A DNA stretch of 64,000 bases from Citrobacter sp. On2M (GTDB lineage: Bacteria; Pseudomonadota; Gammaproteobacteria; Enterobacterales; Enterobacteriaceae): NCBI RefSeq assembly GCF_018035235.1, contig NZ_WPCV01000003.1, forward strand, positions 1-64,000, read 5' to 3'. Below the pieces are notes generated by a model that had not been told where the DNA came from, searched no databases, and worked only from the letters and a program-made list of their open reading frames with translations. This document shows, piece by piece, positions 21,274-31,032 of this stretch (position 1 is its first letter; every line of letters begins with the position of its first letter). Both the position numbers and the translations under genes were made by a program.

Positions 21274-22329
21274 TCAAAACTGGTAGGTCATACCGACGGC
21301 AACGATATTATCGTCATTGATACCCAGCTTATTATCGCTATCAAGCTGGTTGATTTTATAATCAACAAACGCAGACATATTTTTGTTGAAATAGTACGTT
21401 GCACCCACGTCGATATAATTCACCAGGTCCTCATTCCCAACGCCTTCAATATCTTTACCTTTCGACAGCACATAACCCAGTGACGGACGCAGACCAAAGT
21501 CAAATTGGTACTGAACAACCGCCTCGAAGTTTTGTGTTTTATTGGCAAAGCCGCCGGAAATTGGCGTCATATTGCGTGTTTCGGAGTACATGGTCGCAAT
21601 ATAGATATCGTTAGCATCATATTTTAAACCGGTCGCCCAGGCTTCTGCCTTATCGCCCGTACCGCGCGTTTGCAGATTCTGCTGGTTGGTACGATCGGAG
21701 TTGGTATACGCGCCGCTTACCGCGAAATCGCTTCCGCCAAAGTCATAGGTCACGGAAGTACCAAAACCGTCTCCGTTCTGTTTTTTCACATCGCGGTCCT
21801 GGTTTTTACCCTGATACTGCAGGGTGAGATCCAGGCCATCCACAACACCGAAGAAGTCAGTGTTGCGGTAGGTCGCCAGGCCGCTGGCGCGTTTGGTCAT
21901 AAAGTTATCGGTTTGCGCAGAGGAGTCGCCGCCGAATTCCGGGAACATATCGGTCCATGCTTCCACGTCGTACAACGCGCCCAGGTTACGACCATAATCA
22001 AATGAGCCAAGATTTTTTAATTTCAGACCAGCAAAAGCCAAACGCGTTTTTTGCTGGTTGGAGTCACTTTCGGCTTTATTACCGGCAAACTCCGCTTCCC
22101 AACGGCCATATCCCGTCAGTTCATCGTTAATTTGCGTTTCACCTTTAAAACCTAAACGGACATAGCTCTGGTCGCCGTCTTTGCTGTCATAATCCGTCAT
22201 GTAATGCATGGCTTTTACTTTGCCATAGAGATCCAGTTTATTGCCGTTCTTGTTATACACTTCCGCTGCCTGTACGGATGCCGACGCAACAATTCCCATC
22301 ACCACTAATGCCAGAGTGCTCTTTTTCAT
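21274..22329 (-). CDS. phoE: Outer membrane phosphoporin PhoE
   Basis: A 351-aa trimeric porin precursor. The signal peptide is residues 1-21 (ending SVQAA), followed by the 16-strand barrel with the PhoE-type constriction loop [14 protein letters not shown] and the C-terminal Phe of GMTYQF. The start ATG 22329 has AGGA 7 bases upstream; the ATG two codons earlier sits too close to it. PhoE admits anions such as phosphate under phosphate starvation. A Pho box lies upstream. Confidence 0.97.
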   Translation of the reverse strand: MKKSTLALVVMGIVASASVQAAEVYNKNGNKLDLYGKVKAMHYMTDYDSKDGDQSYVRLGFKGETQINDELTGYGRWEAEFAGNKAESDSNQQKTRLAFAGLKLKNLGSFDYGRNLGALYDVEAWTDMFPEFGGDSSAQTDNFMTKRASGLATYRNTDFFGVVDGLDLTLQYQGKNQDRDVKKQNGDGFGTSVTYDFGGSDFAVSGAYTNSDRTNQQNLQTRGTGDKAEAWATGLKYDANDIYIATMYSETRNMTPISGGFANKTQNFEAVVQYQFDFGLRPSLGYVLSKGKDIEGVGNEDLVNYIDVGATYYFNKNMSAFVDYKINQLDSDNKLGINDDNIVAVGMTYQF

Positions 22330-22412
22330 TTTCATTCCTGATTAAAAAGTACGCGCTAATATTTACTGGGTGTGATCCCCGCTAAAAGACAGGAAGGTTT
22401 TTAACGTCTGGC

Positions 22413-22432
22413 AATGAACGTTTTATGACAAA
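22413..22432 (-). promoter_or_regulatory. Pho box of phoE
   Basis: On the minus strand the stretch TTTGTCATAAAACGTTCATT resembles the PhoB box (CTGTCATAAA-ACTGTCA half-sites 11 bases apart). It lies 83-103 bases upstream of the phoE start, suitable for a PhoB-activated promoter. Confidence 0.7.
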
Positions 22433-22619
22433 GTAAGAATAATTTTAAAAAAGGATGTTTTTTTGTTTCTGTAATAAAGGCGTCAAAATCAGCCGCTACG
22501 CTTGCTGATCCTGCGCAATAAAATTTCATGCTTTGTACGCTGGTTGTTGGCAACCGGGGCCAGTCCTGCTAAAACGTTCGTTTGATATCATTTTCCCCAA
22601 TTTTGAATGGCAGAGAATC

Positions 22620-23723
22620 ATGAGTGACAGCCAGACGCTGGTGGTAAAACTAGGCACCAGTGTGTTAACGGGCGGATCGCGCCGCCTGAACCGCGCCCAT
22701 ATCGTAGAACTGGTTCGCCAGTGCGCGCAGCTCCATGCCGCAGGGCATCGTATTGTTATCGTTACTTCGGGCGCGATTGCTGCCGGACGTGAGCATCTTG
22801 GTTACCCTGAGCTCCCGGCAACGATAGCTTCGAAACAGCTGTTGGCGGCGGTAGGGCAGAGCCGATTGATTCAACTGTGGGAACAGCTGTTCTCGATATA
22901 CGGTATTCATATCGGGCAGATGCTGCTAACGCGTGCGGATATGGAAGACAGAGAGCGCTTCCTCAATGCCCGCGATACGCTGCGCGCGCTGCTCGATAAC
23001 AACATTGTTCCGGTCATTAATGAGAACGATGCGGTGGCTACCGCCGAAATTAAAGTGGGTGACAACGACAACCTTTCGGCGCTGGCAGCGATTCTGGCCG
23101 GGGCCGATAAGCTGCTGTTGCTGACCGATCAGCAGGGACTGTTCACCGCCGATCCGCGTACTAATCCGCAGGCGGAGCTGATCAAAGACGTGCACGGTAT
23201 TGATGATGCGCTGCGCGCTATTGCCGGGGACAGCGTCTCTGGCCTGGGAACCGGCGGCATGGGGACTAAACTACAGGCCGCCGATGTCGCGTGCCGCGCC
23301 GGGATCGACACCATTATTGCCGCAGGCAGCAAGCCAGGCGTGATTGGCGACGTGATGGAAGGCGTTTCCGTTGGGACGCGTTTTCATGCTCAGGCTTCTC
23401 CGTTGGAAAATCGTAAACGCTGGATTTTCGGCGCGCCACCTGCCGGTGAAATTACCGTCGATGAAGGCGCAACAGGAGCTATTCTGGAGCGCGGCAGCTC
23501 GTTGCTGCCAAAAGGTATTAAAAGCGTGACAGGTAACTTCTCTCGTGGTGAAGTGATCCGCATCTGCAATCTGGAAGGGCGCGATATTGCCCACGGCGTA
23601 ACCCGCTATAACAGCGACGCGCTGCGCCGTATTGCCGGACACCACTCACAACAGATTGATACCATCCTGGGCTATGAATACGGCCCGGTTGCTGTCCATC
23701 GCGATGACATGATTACCCGTTAA
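22620..23723 (+). CDS. proB: Glutamate 5-kinase
   Basis: A 367-aa enzyme. Residues 1-255 are the amino-acid kinase domain ([37 protein letters not shown]), and residues 275-360 are the PUA domain. It phosphorylates glutamate in the first step of proline synthesis and is feedback-inhibited by proline. The start ATG 22620 gives [10 protein letters not shown] as in E. coli. proA follows after 11 bases, so the two are one operon. Confidence 0.98.
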   Translation: MSDSQTLVVKLGTSVLTGGSRRLNRAHIVELVRQCAQLHAAGHRIVIVTSGAIAAGREHLGYPELPATIASKQLLAAVGQSRLIQLWEQLFSIYGIHIGQMLLTRADMEDRERFLNARDTLRALLDNNIVPVINENDAVATAEIKVGDNDNLSALAAILAGADKLLLLTDQQGLFTADPRTNPQAELIKDVHGIDDALRAIAGDSVSGLGTGGMGTKLQAADVACRAGIDTIIAAGSKPGVIGDVMEGVSVGTRFHAQASPLENRKRWIFGAPPAGEITVDEGATGAILERGSSLLPKGIKSVTGNFSRGEVIRICNLEGRDIAHGVTRYNSDALRRIAGHHSQQIDTILGYEYGPVAVHRDDMITR

Positions 23724-23734
23724 GGAACAGGCAT

Positions 23735-24988
23735 ATGCTGGAAAAAATGGGCATTGCTGCCAAAGCCGCGTCATACAAGTTGGCGCTGCTCTCCAGTCGC
23801 GAAAAAAATCGCGTACTGGAAACAATCGCTGATGAGCTGGAAGCACAAACCGAAAGCATCCTCAGCGCAAATGTACAAGATGTTGAGCAGGCGCGAGCCA
23901 ACGGCCTGAGCGATGCGATGCTCGACCGCCTGACCCTGACGCCGGCGCGTCTGAAAGCGATTGCTGACGATGTGCGCCAGGTGTGTCATCTCGCCGATCC
24001 GGTCGGGCAGGTGATTGACGGCGGTCTGCTGGACAGCGGCCTGCGTCTGGAGCGTCGTCGTGTCCCGCTGGGTGTGATTGGCGTGATTTATGAAGCGCGT
24101 CCAAACGTCACCGTCGACGTGGCTTCCCTGTGCCTGAAAACCGGCAATGCGGCGATCCTGCGCGGAGGAAAAGAGACGTACCGGACGAATGCCGCAACCG
24201 TGGCGGTGATCCAAAAGGCGCTGGAAGCCTGCGGTTTACCCGCCGCAGCCGTGCAGTCGATAGACAACCCGGACCGCGCACTGGTCGCTGAAATGCTGCG
24301 TATGGATAAGTACATCGACATGCTGATCCCTCGCGGTGGCGCGGGTCTGCACAAGTTATGTCGTGAGCAGTCGACCATTCCGGTGATCACCGGTGGTATT
24401 GGCGTATGTCATATCTATGTAGATGACACGGCAGAGATCGCCCCTGCGCTGAAGATTATCGTCAACGCCAAAACCCAGCGTCCGAGCACCTGTAACACTG
24501 TAGAAACTCTGTTAGTGCATCAGGACATCGCGCCACGTTTTCTGCCTGCACTGAGCGAGCAGATGGCGCAAAGTGGCGTCACGCTGCATGCCGATGAGAT
24601 GGCGCTGGCTACATTGCAGTCAGGGCCCGCTAACGTGGTCGCGGTGAAAGCCGAAGAGTATGACGACGAGTTTCTGTCGCTGGATTTGAATGTGAAAGTC
24701 GTTACTGACCTGGACGATGCCATCGCCCACATTCGCGAGCATGGGACCCAACATTCCGATGCGATCCTGACGCGCACGCTGCGTAACGCCGATCGTTTCG
24801 TGAATGAAGTAGACTCTTCTGCCGTGTACGTTAACGCTTCTACGCGTTTCACCGATGGCGGCCAGTTCGGATTGGGTGCGGAAGTAGCGGTAAGTACGCA
24901 AAAACTGCACGCGCGTGGTCCAATGGGGCTGGAAGCACTGACCACATATAAGTGGGTTGGCTTCGGCGACGACACGATCCGAGCGTAA
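23735..24988 (+). CDS. proA: Gamma-glutamyl phosphate reductase
   Basis: A 417-aa aldehyde-dehydrogenase-fold enzyme, exactly the E. coli length. The catalytic Cys lies in [13 protein letters not shown] (about residue 255). It reduces gamma-glutamyl phosphate to glutamate semialdehyde with NADPH. In E. coli thrW follows immediately on the same strand; here the next tRNA-Thr is 1 kb away and reversed. Confidence 0.98.
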   Translation: MLEKMGIAAKAASYKLALLSSREKNRVLETIADELEAQTESILSANVQDVEQARANGLSDAMLDRLTLTPARLKAIADDVRQVCHLADPVGQVIDGGLLDSGLRLERRRVPLGVIGVIYEARPNVTVDVASLCLKTGNAAILRGGKETYRTNAATVAVIQKALEACGLPAAAVQSIDNPDRALVAEMLRMDKYIDMLIPRGGAGLHKLCREQSTIPVITGGIGVCHIYVDDTAEIAPALKIIVNAKTQRPSTCNTVETLLVHQDIAPRFLPALSEQMAQSGVTLHADEMALATLQSGPANVVAVKAEEYDDEFLSLDLNVKVVTDLDDAIAHIREHGTQHSDAILTRTLRNADRFVNEVDSSAVYVNASTRFTDGGQFGLGAEVAVSTQKLHARGPMGLEALTTYKWVGFGDDTIRA

Positions 24989-25269
24989 TTGAAACCGGGT
25001 GATGCACAAGCAGGCGTTGATGCGCAAGGTTAATGCATCTCCCGGTTAGTTTTATCTGTTGCTTCTGGTACGTGGTTGTTTTCCGTTCTGCAATTTATTA
25101 ATCATCTTTGCTCTCCTTCGTCGCGTCAGAAGTCTGCATATCGCAGAATTTTCCGTGCCCACATGAATTTTCCTGGACCGCAATTCACGTCTTGTTCCTG
25201 ATGGTAGTACACCGGTCACAGATTACTCCGCGTCTGCCAGACGGCTACTGGACTGGGGATGTAAAAATA

Positions 25270-25670
25270 CAGTTCAATGCAACCCTTATTCTTTCTGGTC
25301 AGGCCAAGGACGTTTTTCGCTTCTTTTATAAAAGTCCAGCAGATGATGTCGAGCGTTATTATCGTTTGCAATGGATAGATGAGCCGGTCACCGAAAGGGC
25401 GGAGACTCGGGCTAATAAAGTGGCTGTTGTGACAGCGTCAGCAGGGAATTGGCGCGATTTTGGTAGTCGCGCCGCGTAAAGAGCGCTTTGAATACAGCCG
25501 TAATGGCGACGTTATCAGCAATACCGGCAATGTTTCATTTCGTGTGATCGACTATGGCGCTTGCAAAGATAAAGCCCACGAGCAGGGACGGGGCTGTCGT
25601 GAACGTTATTACATTATGCCGGGTACGCGAATAAAACTGCCGTTCACGCATCGGAATCTGGCACGGTAAG
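25270..25670 (+). pseudogene. Relic of a CS1/Tcf-type fimbrial chaperone
   Basis: In one frame up to about 25450 the translation has VFRFFYKSPADDVERYYRLQW followed by VAVVTASA; the match then continues in another frame from 25460 as VVAPRKERFEYSRNGDVISN, then CRERYYIMPGTR. These are the conserved blocks of the alternate (CS1, EcpB, TcfA) chaperones, in which TASARIG..LVVAPR is contiguous. One frameshift near 25450 and loss of the N-terminal part make it non-functional. A fragment of the usher follows. Confidence 0.75.
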
Positions 25671-25742
25671 CGGTCATAACAGTGAAATGATGGTTAATAG
25701 CAGCCATCTGTACGGGGTAAATAAAAATACCGGGTTGTAAGG

Positions 25743-25895
25743 ATGCACAAGACAACAAAAAATATTGTCGGCGGTAGAATTTGTTTCTTTCTTGCACTGA
25801 TATCAGGAACTTCACATGCTGGTCCCGTAAAAGTGGGTAATTACGTTATTCCCAGCGCTTTTGCTCGTTCACTGGAGCAGAAAATGACAGTGTAA
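25743..25895 (+). pseudogene. N-terminal fragment of a CS1/Tcf-type fimbrial usher
   Basis: A 50-codon frame from ATG 25743 with a signal-peptide-like stretch (RICFFLALISGTSHAG) and then VKVGNYVIPSAFARSLEQ, which looks like the mature N-terminus of CS1-family ushers, ending at a stop. A normal usher has about 850 residues, so more than 90 percent is missing. Together with the chaperone relic this marks a deleted alternate chaperone-usher operon; no pilin gene remains between them. Confidence 0.6.
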
Positions 25896-26020
25896 ATAGA
25901 CCCATTTTAGTTCCATGCGTTTTTTGAGAACCCGGTCAAATTGACTCATTTCTGGGAGGAAATGGCAAAAATATGGCACAAGGCACTTTTGCTGAACATC
26001 GCGTGAAGTCGCGTAGATAA

Positions 26021-26096
26021 TGGTGCCGATAATAGGAGTCGAACCTACGACCTTCGCATTACGAATGCGCTGCTCTACCAACTGAGCTATATCGGC
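26021..26096 (-). tRNA. thrW: tRNA-Thr (anticodon CGU)
   Basis: A 76-nt tRNA with encoded CCA: acceptor GCCGATA / TATCGGC, anticodon loop TTCGTAA (anticodon CGT) and T-loop GTTCGACTC. The sequence is that of E. coli thrW, a common integration target. It is on the minus strand, opposite to proBA, whereas in E. coli both share the strand. Its 3' end points toward the fimbrial relics at 25270-25895. Confidence 0.97.
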
Positions 26097-26261
26097 CCTG
26101 AAAAGGACATGTCCACGAATGTGAGCACGGGGTAGAAGGTTAAAACTAACCGGGCGACGCGTCAATGGCCTTGCGAATCAAACGCCTATTTTTGCATCAT
26201 CCGGTATCAATTAGGCACGAATCGTGTCGTCACAGGAATGCTTGTACGCGGTCGGGTAATT

Positions 26262-27511
26262 CTATAACCGGCGACAAACACGCAGCTCATAGTGTTCCCA
26301 TTCCAGCCCAAAATGTATCCGCAGTTGCTCCTCTTCAAAATCAATATGCAATCTGGCAACCGCCAGCATAAACAGCGGTACAACCCGTATCCCAACCAGA
26401 CTGACGTTCTTTGGGCGTGACATGGAATTTTGTTTTTTCACCGCGAAGAACCGTAACCAATGCACGAAGATTCATGGCGAACAGTGAAAGATAGGACGAT
26501 TTGCCATCCCATGCGGATATCCCCCACATACCGAACATAAATGCTAGCTCGGAGAATAGAAAGAAGGGTAAAAAGTGGAGATAAAATGGCGTGGAGTAGG
26601 CCGAAACAGGAAGGATCCCGGTAAAAAGATACACCAGCGGCGAGATTAAAAAGACGGTATTCCACAAGCAAGCAAGGTACGACCAGAAGGTAGTACCGTA
26701 CATTAACGTCTGCGCAATGCTCAGTTTAATCTTACTATTCCTGAATATCGTGTCGTGAAGGAGGATATCGAGGGAACCTGCCGCATATTTAAAACGCTGG
26801 ATCATCCAGGTCAACAGATCCTGCGGCGATAACATTTTTGATTCAATCTCAGGATGCATGACCGAGCGCCAGCGATGTTCGCGATCCCCGTGCAGCAGAA
26901 TAGAGGTATAGATATCTTCAGAGACATGGAATTTATAGGGGGTTAGCTCAGTGTCATAAGCCACATGCATTTTCATGGCCTGGCGTTGCTATTCCCGCAG
27001 CGCACTGTCCGGCACCTCCCGGGTGTAACGCGCGATTTCCGATTCCACTGTATGAGCATAATGACGTAACGCACTTTGCATGATGGCTTCCCGGCGATGA
27101 ATGGACGCAGCTCCACAGCAAAATGCGGTATTAGCCCAGTTTCTGCGCCGCAGTATGACGTCGTAAAATATCTGCGGATCGTTAAAAAAGGGGGTCACGA
27201 CCAATGGTGTGCAGACCCACCAATTTTTCCACAAACCTGCCAAATGCGTGGCCCGGTCGGCCTAACTTTTCTCGCAGTACTTTGGGCAGACGCCTCCCGG
27301 CAGGGAGATCATAAAACCACTGGGGAGTCTGAACCCAGGCGACGGCCGGGGCGCGAAAATAACCCAAGGTATTGGTTAGGATGGTGGAGAAAACGCGAGT
27401 GTCTGCATCGCATATGACGATAAAATCGCCGTAGGTGTGCTCCATACCGTTGCGTAGGTTATCGGCCTTAAAACCAACATTATATATTGTTGATATTGTC
27501 ATTATTCTCAC
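26262..27511 (-). pseudogene. Broken cellulose-synthase-like family 2 glycosyltransferase
   Basis: Fragments of one protein lie in order on the minus strand. From 27511: GNLRNGM-like start (NLRNGMEHTYGDFIVICDADT, with the DAD metal motif). A frameshift falls near 27200-27240, then NDPQIFYDVILRRRN and the GAASIHRREA acceptor motif. TAG at 26989-26991 stops the same frame, which continues as QRQAMKMHVAYDTE with the SED base motif (HVSEDIYTS), the QxxRW position (MIQRFKYAAG) and several membrane helices. A last frameshift near 26400-26440 precedes the tail. The N-terminal part is also missing. BcsA-type enzymes polymerise beta-glycans at the inner membrane; this copy cannot. Confidence 0.82.
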
Positions 27512-27900
27512 TATTCTTATTTTACGGCATTTTAGCTTTGTTGATACATTCGAGTTGACACATTTTACTGATCGCTATTCTGGCGTGGCTTACGCTATGT
27601 ACCCGGTCAGTGAACAGGTAAAAGAAGCTTGGTATAATGAAATTAATTTTTTACAAATAGGCCCACATCAGTCACAGATCCTGGGGTTATATTTTTATCT
27701 ACTCATTCTTAGGGTGAAAGCAGCATTCCGTGCCTGAGAATAGGGGTTCGCTAATAATTTCTGTGGGCTTTTTCTAAATGTGTTTCATTTTCACCTTTTA
27801 GAATGAATTAACCAAGTCTGGTTGATTCCCTGTTTAACATTTTTTAGTCTGGATTATATTATCCTCACTATCTTGAACTATTGGGGTACTAATGAGGATT
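27512..27900. other. AT-rich gap upstream of the cation transporter
   Basis: No credible gene. It holds the lost 5' side of the glycosyltransferase pseudogene and, near 27840-27895, the likely promoter and GAGG ribosome site of the cation transporter. Confidence 0.5.
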
Positions 27901-27901
27901 T

Positions 27902-28825
27902 ATGGGGCTCAATGAAAATAAATGCAATGATAACGAATATCATAATCGTTCTTTGATGGCGAAAAAAAGTACGATGGTGAGTGTGGTTGTTAATATATTC
28001 TTATCCTGCGCTCAGATTTTGCTGGGAATATTTTCTGGATCACAGGGGCTAATCGCTGACGGTATACATTCGTTTTCTGATTTGGTTTCGGATTTTGTCG
28101 TTTTGATTGCCAATAAAAAAAGTCGCAAACCTTCTGACGAAGATCACCATTATGGTCATGGACGCTATGAAAATGGGGCTTCGTTGATTATTGGCGCAAT
28201 CCTGTTCCTTGTCGGATCCATTATGATTTGGTCCGCAAGCGGCAAGCTGTGGCACCCTGAAGCCATTTCAGAGGTGCATATTATTGCGTTGTGGGTAGCA
28301 CTGTTCGCGCTGGTAACTAAGGAACTGCTATTCCGCTATATGCTGGCTGTCGCGACACGCATTCAGTCGTCTCTGCTCATTGCTAACGCCTGGCATGCAC
28401 GATCTGATGCCGCATCATCAGTAGTCGTGTCTGTCGGGATTGTCGGCAATTTACTTGGTTTTCCATGGGTTGATCCGGTAGCAGCAATGGTGGTTGGTGT
28501 TCTGATTGCCCGTATGGGCTACACTTTTGCCGCCAGTGCACTTCATGACCTGATGGATCGTTCAGCAAGCACGGAGATGGAAACCGCAATTAAAGCAACT
28601 ATTCTCGCTGTCTCTGACGTCCTCGGAGTACACGATCTGAAAACACGAAAAACGGGCGATCTCATACTGGTAGATGCACATATTGAAGTTGATGGAGGGC
28701 TTTCTGTCAGTGAAGGGCACAATATTGCCAGAGCAGTACGCAAGGCAGTGCTGGAAAATAAAAATGTGCTGGATGTCATGATCCACACAGACCCTTATCA
28801 GGGAAATGGATTGCCCGTTTGTTAA
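27902..28825 (+). CDS. Cation diffusion facilitator family metal transporter
   Basis: A 307-aa inner-membrane protein with six hydrophobic segments in residues 20-215 and a cytoplasmic domain (about 220-300) ending in a ferredoxin-like fold. Metal-site motifs are present: ADGIHSFSDLVSD in helix 2, HHYGHGRYENGA in the loop, and AWHARSDAASS (HxxxD) in helix 5. CDF proteins export Zn, Fe, Mn, Co or Cd by proton antiport; the HSFSD / HxxxD pattern is of the MamB/Mn-Fe-like branch, so the metal is not settled. ATG 27902 follows GAGGATTT. It stands alone in the island between a pseudogene and a transposase remnant. Confidence 0.88.
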   Translation: MGLNENKCNDNEYHNRSLMAKKSTMVSVVVNIFLSCAQILLGIFSGSQGLIADGIHSFSDLVSDFVVLIANKKSRKPSDEDHHYGHGRYENGASLIIGAILFLVGSIMIWSASGKLWHPEAISEVHIIALWVALFALVTKELLFRYMLAVATRIQSSLLIANAWHARSDAASSVVVSVGIVGNLLGFPWVDPVAAMVVGVLIARMGYTFAASALHDLMDRSASTEMETAIKATILAVSDVLGVHDLKTRKTGDLILVDAHIEVDGGLSVSEGHNIARAVRKAVLENKNVLDVMIHTDPYQGNGLPVC

Positions 28826-29207
28826 TTATTCCAGGCTTATTGTTTCCTCCATAAACACGTAGTCAAGATGACATCTTGAAATATAGAGTGATCTGACTAC
28901 GCTATTTTTCATGACCGCGCCGGATGTCCGTCAGCAACAGGTTGGCGGACGCCATACTCAGAGAAAGTCTGTCCTGCACTACAAGTACATCTGAATTGCG
29001 CTCTTTCCTGAACCGGAAATTATTCATACGACCTGTGCCATGACATAACGGCGAGTAGTTTTGCCATCCCGCACCAGCCTATCATTTCGGCAAGCATCAG
29101 ACCCGTTCCCACAAATCTGGGATAACATACAGCACAGGGGGGGGCAGGAATAGTCCTGCCCAGTTGAGATGTTCATCTCGAGGATGCGGATGTTTTCATG
29201 GACGGTT
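28826..29207. other. Intergenic accessory DNA
   Basis: No intact gene. Around 29030-29110 the minus strand can be read as AEMIGWCGMAKLLAV with further stops, possibly a decayed gene, but I cannot assign it. Confidence 0.4.
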
Positions 29208-29304
29208 TTATTGCGCGATGCTGAGTTGTCGTTGGTACATTTCCTGGCTGAGTGCTCCCAGCGATAACTTGATACGATGTTCGTTATACCATAGTATAAT
29301 CATC
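29208..29304 (-). mobile_element. 3' end of an IS3-family transposase gene
   Basis: On the minus strand 32 codons read WYNEHRIKLSLGALSQEMY and a short tail before TAA. The YNEHRIKLSLG..SP.EY pattern is the C-terminus of IS3-family OrfB transposases, just after the last catalytic Glu. Everything upstream is gone, replaced by the end of the fimbrial adhesin gene, so this is a deletion scar. Confidence 0.75.
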
Positions 29305-29331
29305 TGAATTTAAAATTCCTATTAAATAGCA

Positions 29332-30369
29332 TCATGGAATCATTGAGGTAACTCTTAAATATCCACTATACGGTCCTGCCGTAGTGTTTTTATTCGTAAT
29401 TGATATATTTCGCATCAGTGTCACCGGTGAGTTTTTGACTCCTGGCGAAGTTATCGTGTCGGATAAGCCATCAATGCCAGTTGCATTTATTTTTAAATTC
29501 GCCTCCCCCACGTCATCAGTAAACTCATACTCAAGGTTTATTTTTGTATTGAGCACATTACTTTTTGTCGTTATGGTAACAGGAAGGGACTTAACCTCAT
29601 CAAACAATACTTGACCAAAAGCAAGACTTGCAGGAGATATTTCAACAGAAACATCAGCTATTTCAGTGTAATTTACTGTACCAACGGCAATGCCAGCAGA
29701 ATATGTACCCCACGGAGCGGTCCATAATATATTTCCGTCAGCATCCCGTATCTGAGGCGGCGGATGTCCGCCCTGGTTTCTGTCACTCAGATACACTTGA
29801 AAGGTATACGAAGTCCCGACAGGGACTGAGGGATGGCACATTCCATCCTCAATCCCGAAGTAACGCCCTGCGGTCATAGTTGTATCTACGATATAACCAT
29901 ATCCGATCTTTTTTCCTGAGAATCTTGAGTCTATCGGCACCTTAATTTCCGGTACGTTATTTCCCAGGCCCACACTCTCATATCCATACTCAGTCATCTT
30001 AACTATTGGTTCTAACCTGGCGGACTCATGACTATAGTTATTTATCTCATCCCAGGCAGTTTGCTTAACCGACATGGTAAATGGACCATCATGGCTGAGA
30101 ATATTTTTCCAACCAGTTAAATAATAAGGGAGTTGATTATTATTGACGCTCGAAAACACCGGTCCGACAGCTCCCGCATTTAATACATAGACTAAACCCG
30201 GCACGGATAAATCAATATCTGGTGGGATAGTCCACCAGGAATCGGTAACTTCTTGTCTAGTGTTTGCCGGAAGTCCTGCTGTGACAACGACACCACACAC
30301 AGCCTCGATATAGAAGGGGATAATTCCAGTAGCTATGAAAATAATAAAAGATAATTTGTTTTTGCTCAT
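29332..30369 (-). CDS. Putative fimbrial tip adhesin (two-domain)
   Basis: A 345-aa secreted protein: signal peptide in residues 1-23 (ending IEAVC or nearby), a large N-terminal domain of about 220 residues without similarity I can name, and a C-terminal half from about 235 beginning ISPASLAFGQVLFDEV with alternating beta-strands. The gene is last in the fimbrial operon, where tip adhesins usually lie, and the two-domain size fits FimH/PapG-type adhesins. The C-terminal domain lacks the usual cysteine pair. It is AT-richer than the usher and chaperone genes. Receptor unknown. Confidence 0.7.
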   Translation of the reverse strand: MSKNKLSFIIFIATGIIPFYIEAVCGVVVTAGLPANTRQEVTDSWWTIPPDIDLSVPGLVYVLNAGAVGPVFSSVNNNQLPYYLTGWKNILSHDGPFTMSVKQTAWDEINNYSHESARLEPIVKMTEYGYESVGLGNNVPEIKVPIDSRFSGKKIGYGYIVDTTMTAGRYFGIEDGMCHPSVPVGTSYTFQVYLSDRNQGGHPPPQIRDADGNILWTAPWGTYSAGIAVGTVNYTEIADVSVEISPASLAFGQVLFDEVKSLPVTITTKSNVLNTKINLEYEFTDDVGEANLKINATGIDGLSDTITSPGVKNSPVTLMRNISITNKNTTAGPYSGYLRVTSMIP

Positions 30370-30383
30370 TCTGACATATCCAA

Positions 30384-30926
30384 TCAGGGATTATTTATTG
30401 TAAATATGATAGCGGCTGTGAGTTTAGTGCCGGCCACAATTCCCGCTCCTGACCTCACCGTTGTTACCGGTGTGATAATACAGGTTCTGGTTGAATCACC
30501 GGGGCAAAATGGTTTACCCGTATCAGCTCCGGATATTGTGTTAAACTCAATAGCAGATGACTGACTATCCTTAAGAGAAAGATACACTGGGGTAACGTTA
30601 CCTGTCATTTCATCCTGCATCTGAATTAATCTTTTGTCATCCACTGACAAGCTACCAGTGACCACCCCAGCATTTATCGAGGATCCCCTGCTGTATTTGC
30701 ATTCAATTTTTAAGGAAAATGGCGCGTGTATTTTCTCCCCCAAAGTAATATCACCAAGGTTAACTTCCTGCGTGTTACTGCCATCAGAGAAACTTACATT
30801 GCAGGGTGGAGCAACAAAAGTAGCGGTGATGGGTATTAATTTTGTGGCTGATGAAGTAGCTGCACTGGAGCATAAAGGCATCACAGTAAAAAAAAGGGAA
30901 AGGAGGTTATAGTAATTTATTTTCAT
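30384..30926 (-). CDS. Minor fimbrial subunit (four-cysteine)
   Basis: A 180-aa pilin-like protein from ATG 30926 (signal peptide MKINYYNLLSLFF to CSSAAT; an alternative ATG lies five codons upstream). The mature protein has a Cys pair typical of pilins (VAPPCNVSF ... KIECKYS) and a second pair in PFCPGDSTRTCIITP. It ends IIFTINNP with alternating hydrophobics for donor-strand exchange. It is a paralogue of the 175-aa subunit at 32130. Likely a tip or adaptor subunit. AT-rich like the adhesin gene after it. Confidence 0.78.
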   Translation of the reverse strand: MKINYYNLLSLFFTVMPLCSSAATSSATKLIPITATFVAPPCNVSFSDGSNTQEVNLGDITLGEKIHAPFSLKIECKYSRGSSINAGVVTGSLSVDDKRLIQMQDEMTGNVTPVYLSLKDSQSSAIEFNTISGADTGKPFCPGDSTRTCIITPVTTVRSGAGIVAGTKLTAAIIFTINNP

Positions 30927-31032
30927 GACCACTTTACTCATTTTAATTTCAGAAATAGACACCCAGAACACTAGCCATTTACATAGAACACTGTGTTTAT
31001 TTATTTCTTTTCATTATAAAAATATTCTTCTG

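Noticed and set aside
27435..27737. 100-codon plus-strand frame beside the glycosyltransferase pseudogene
   Set aside because: It partly mirrors the pseudogene on the other strand and has no recognisable domain or ribosome site.
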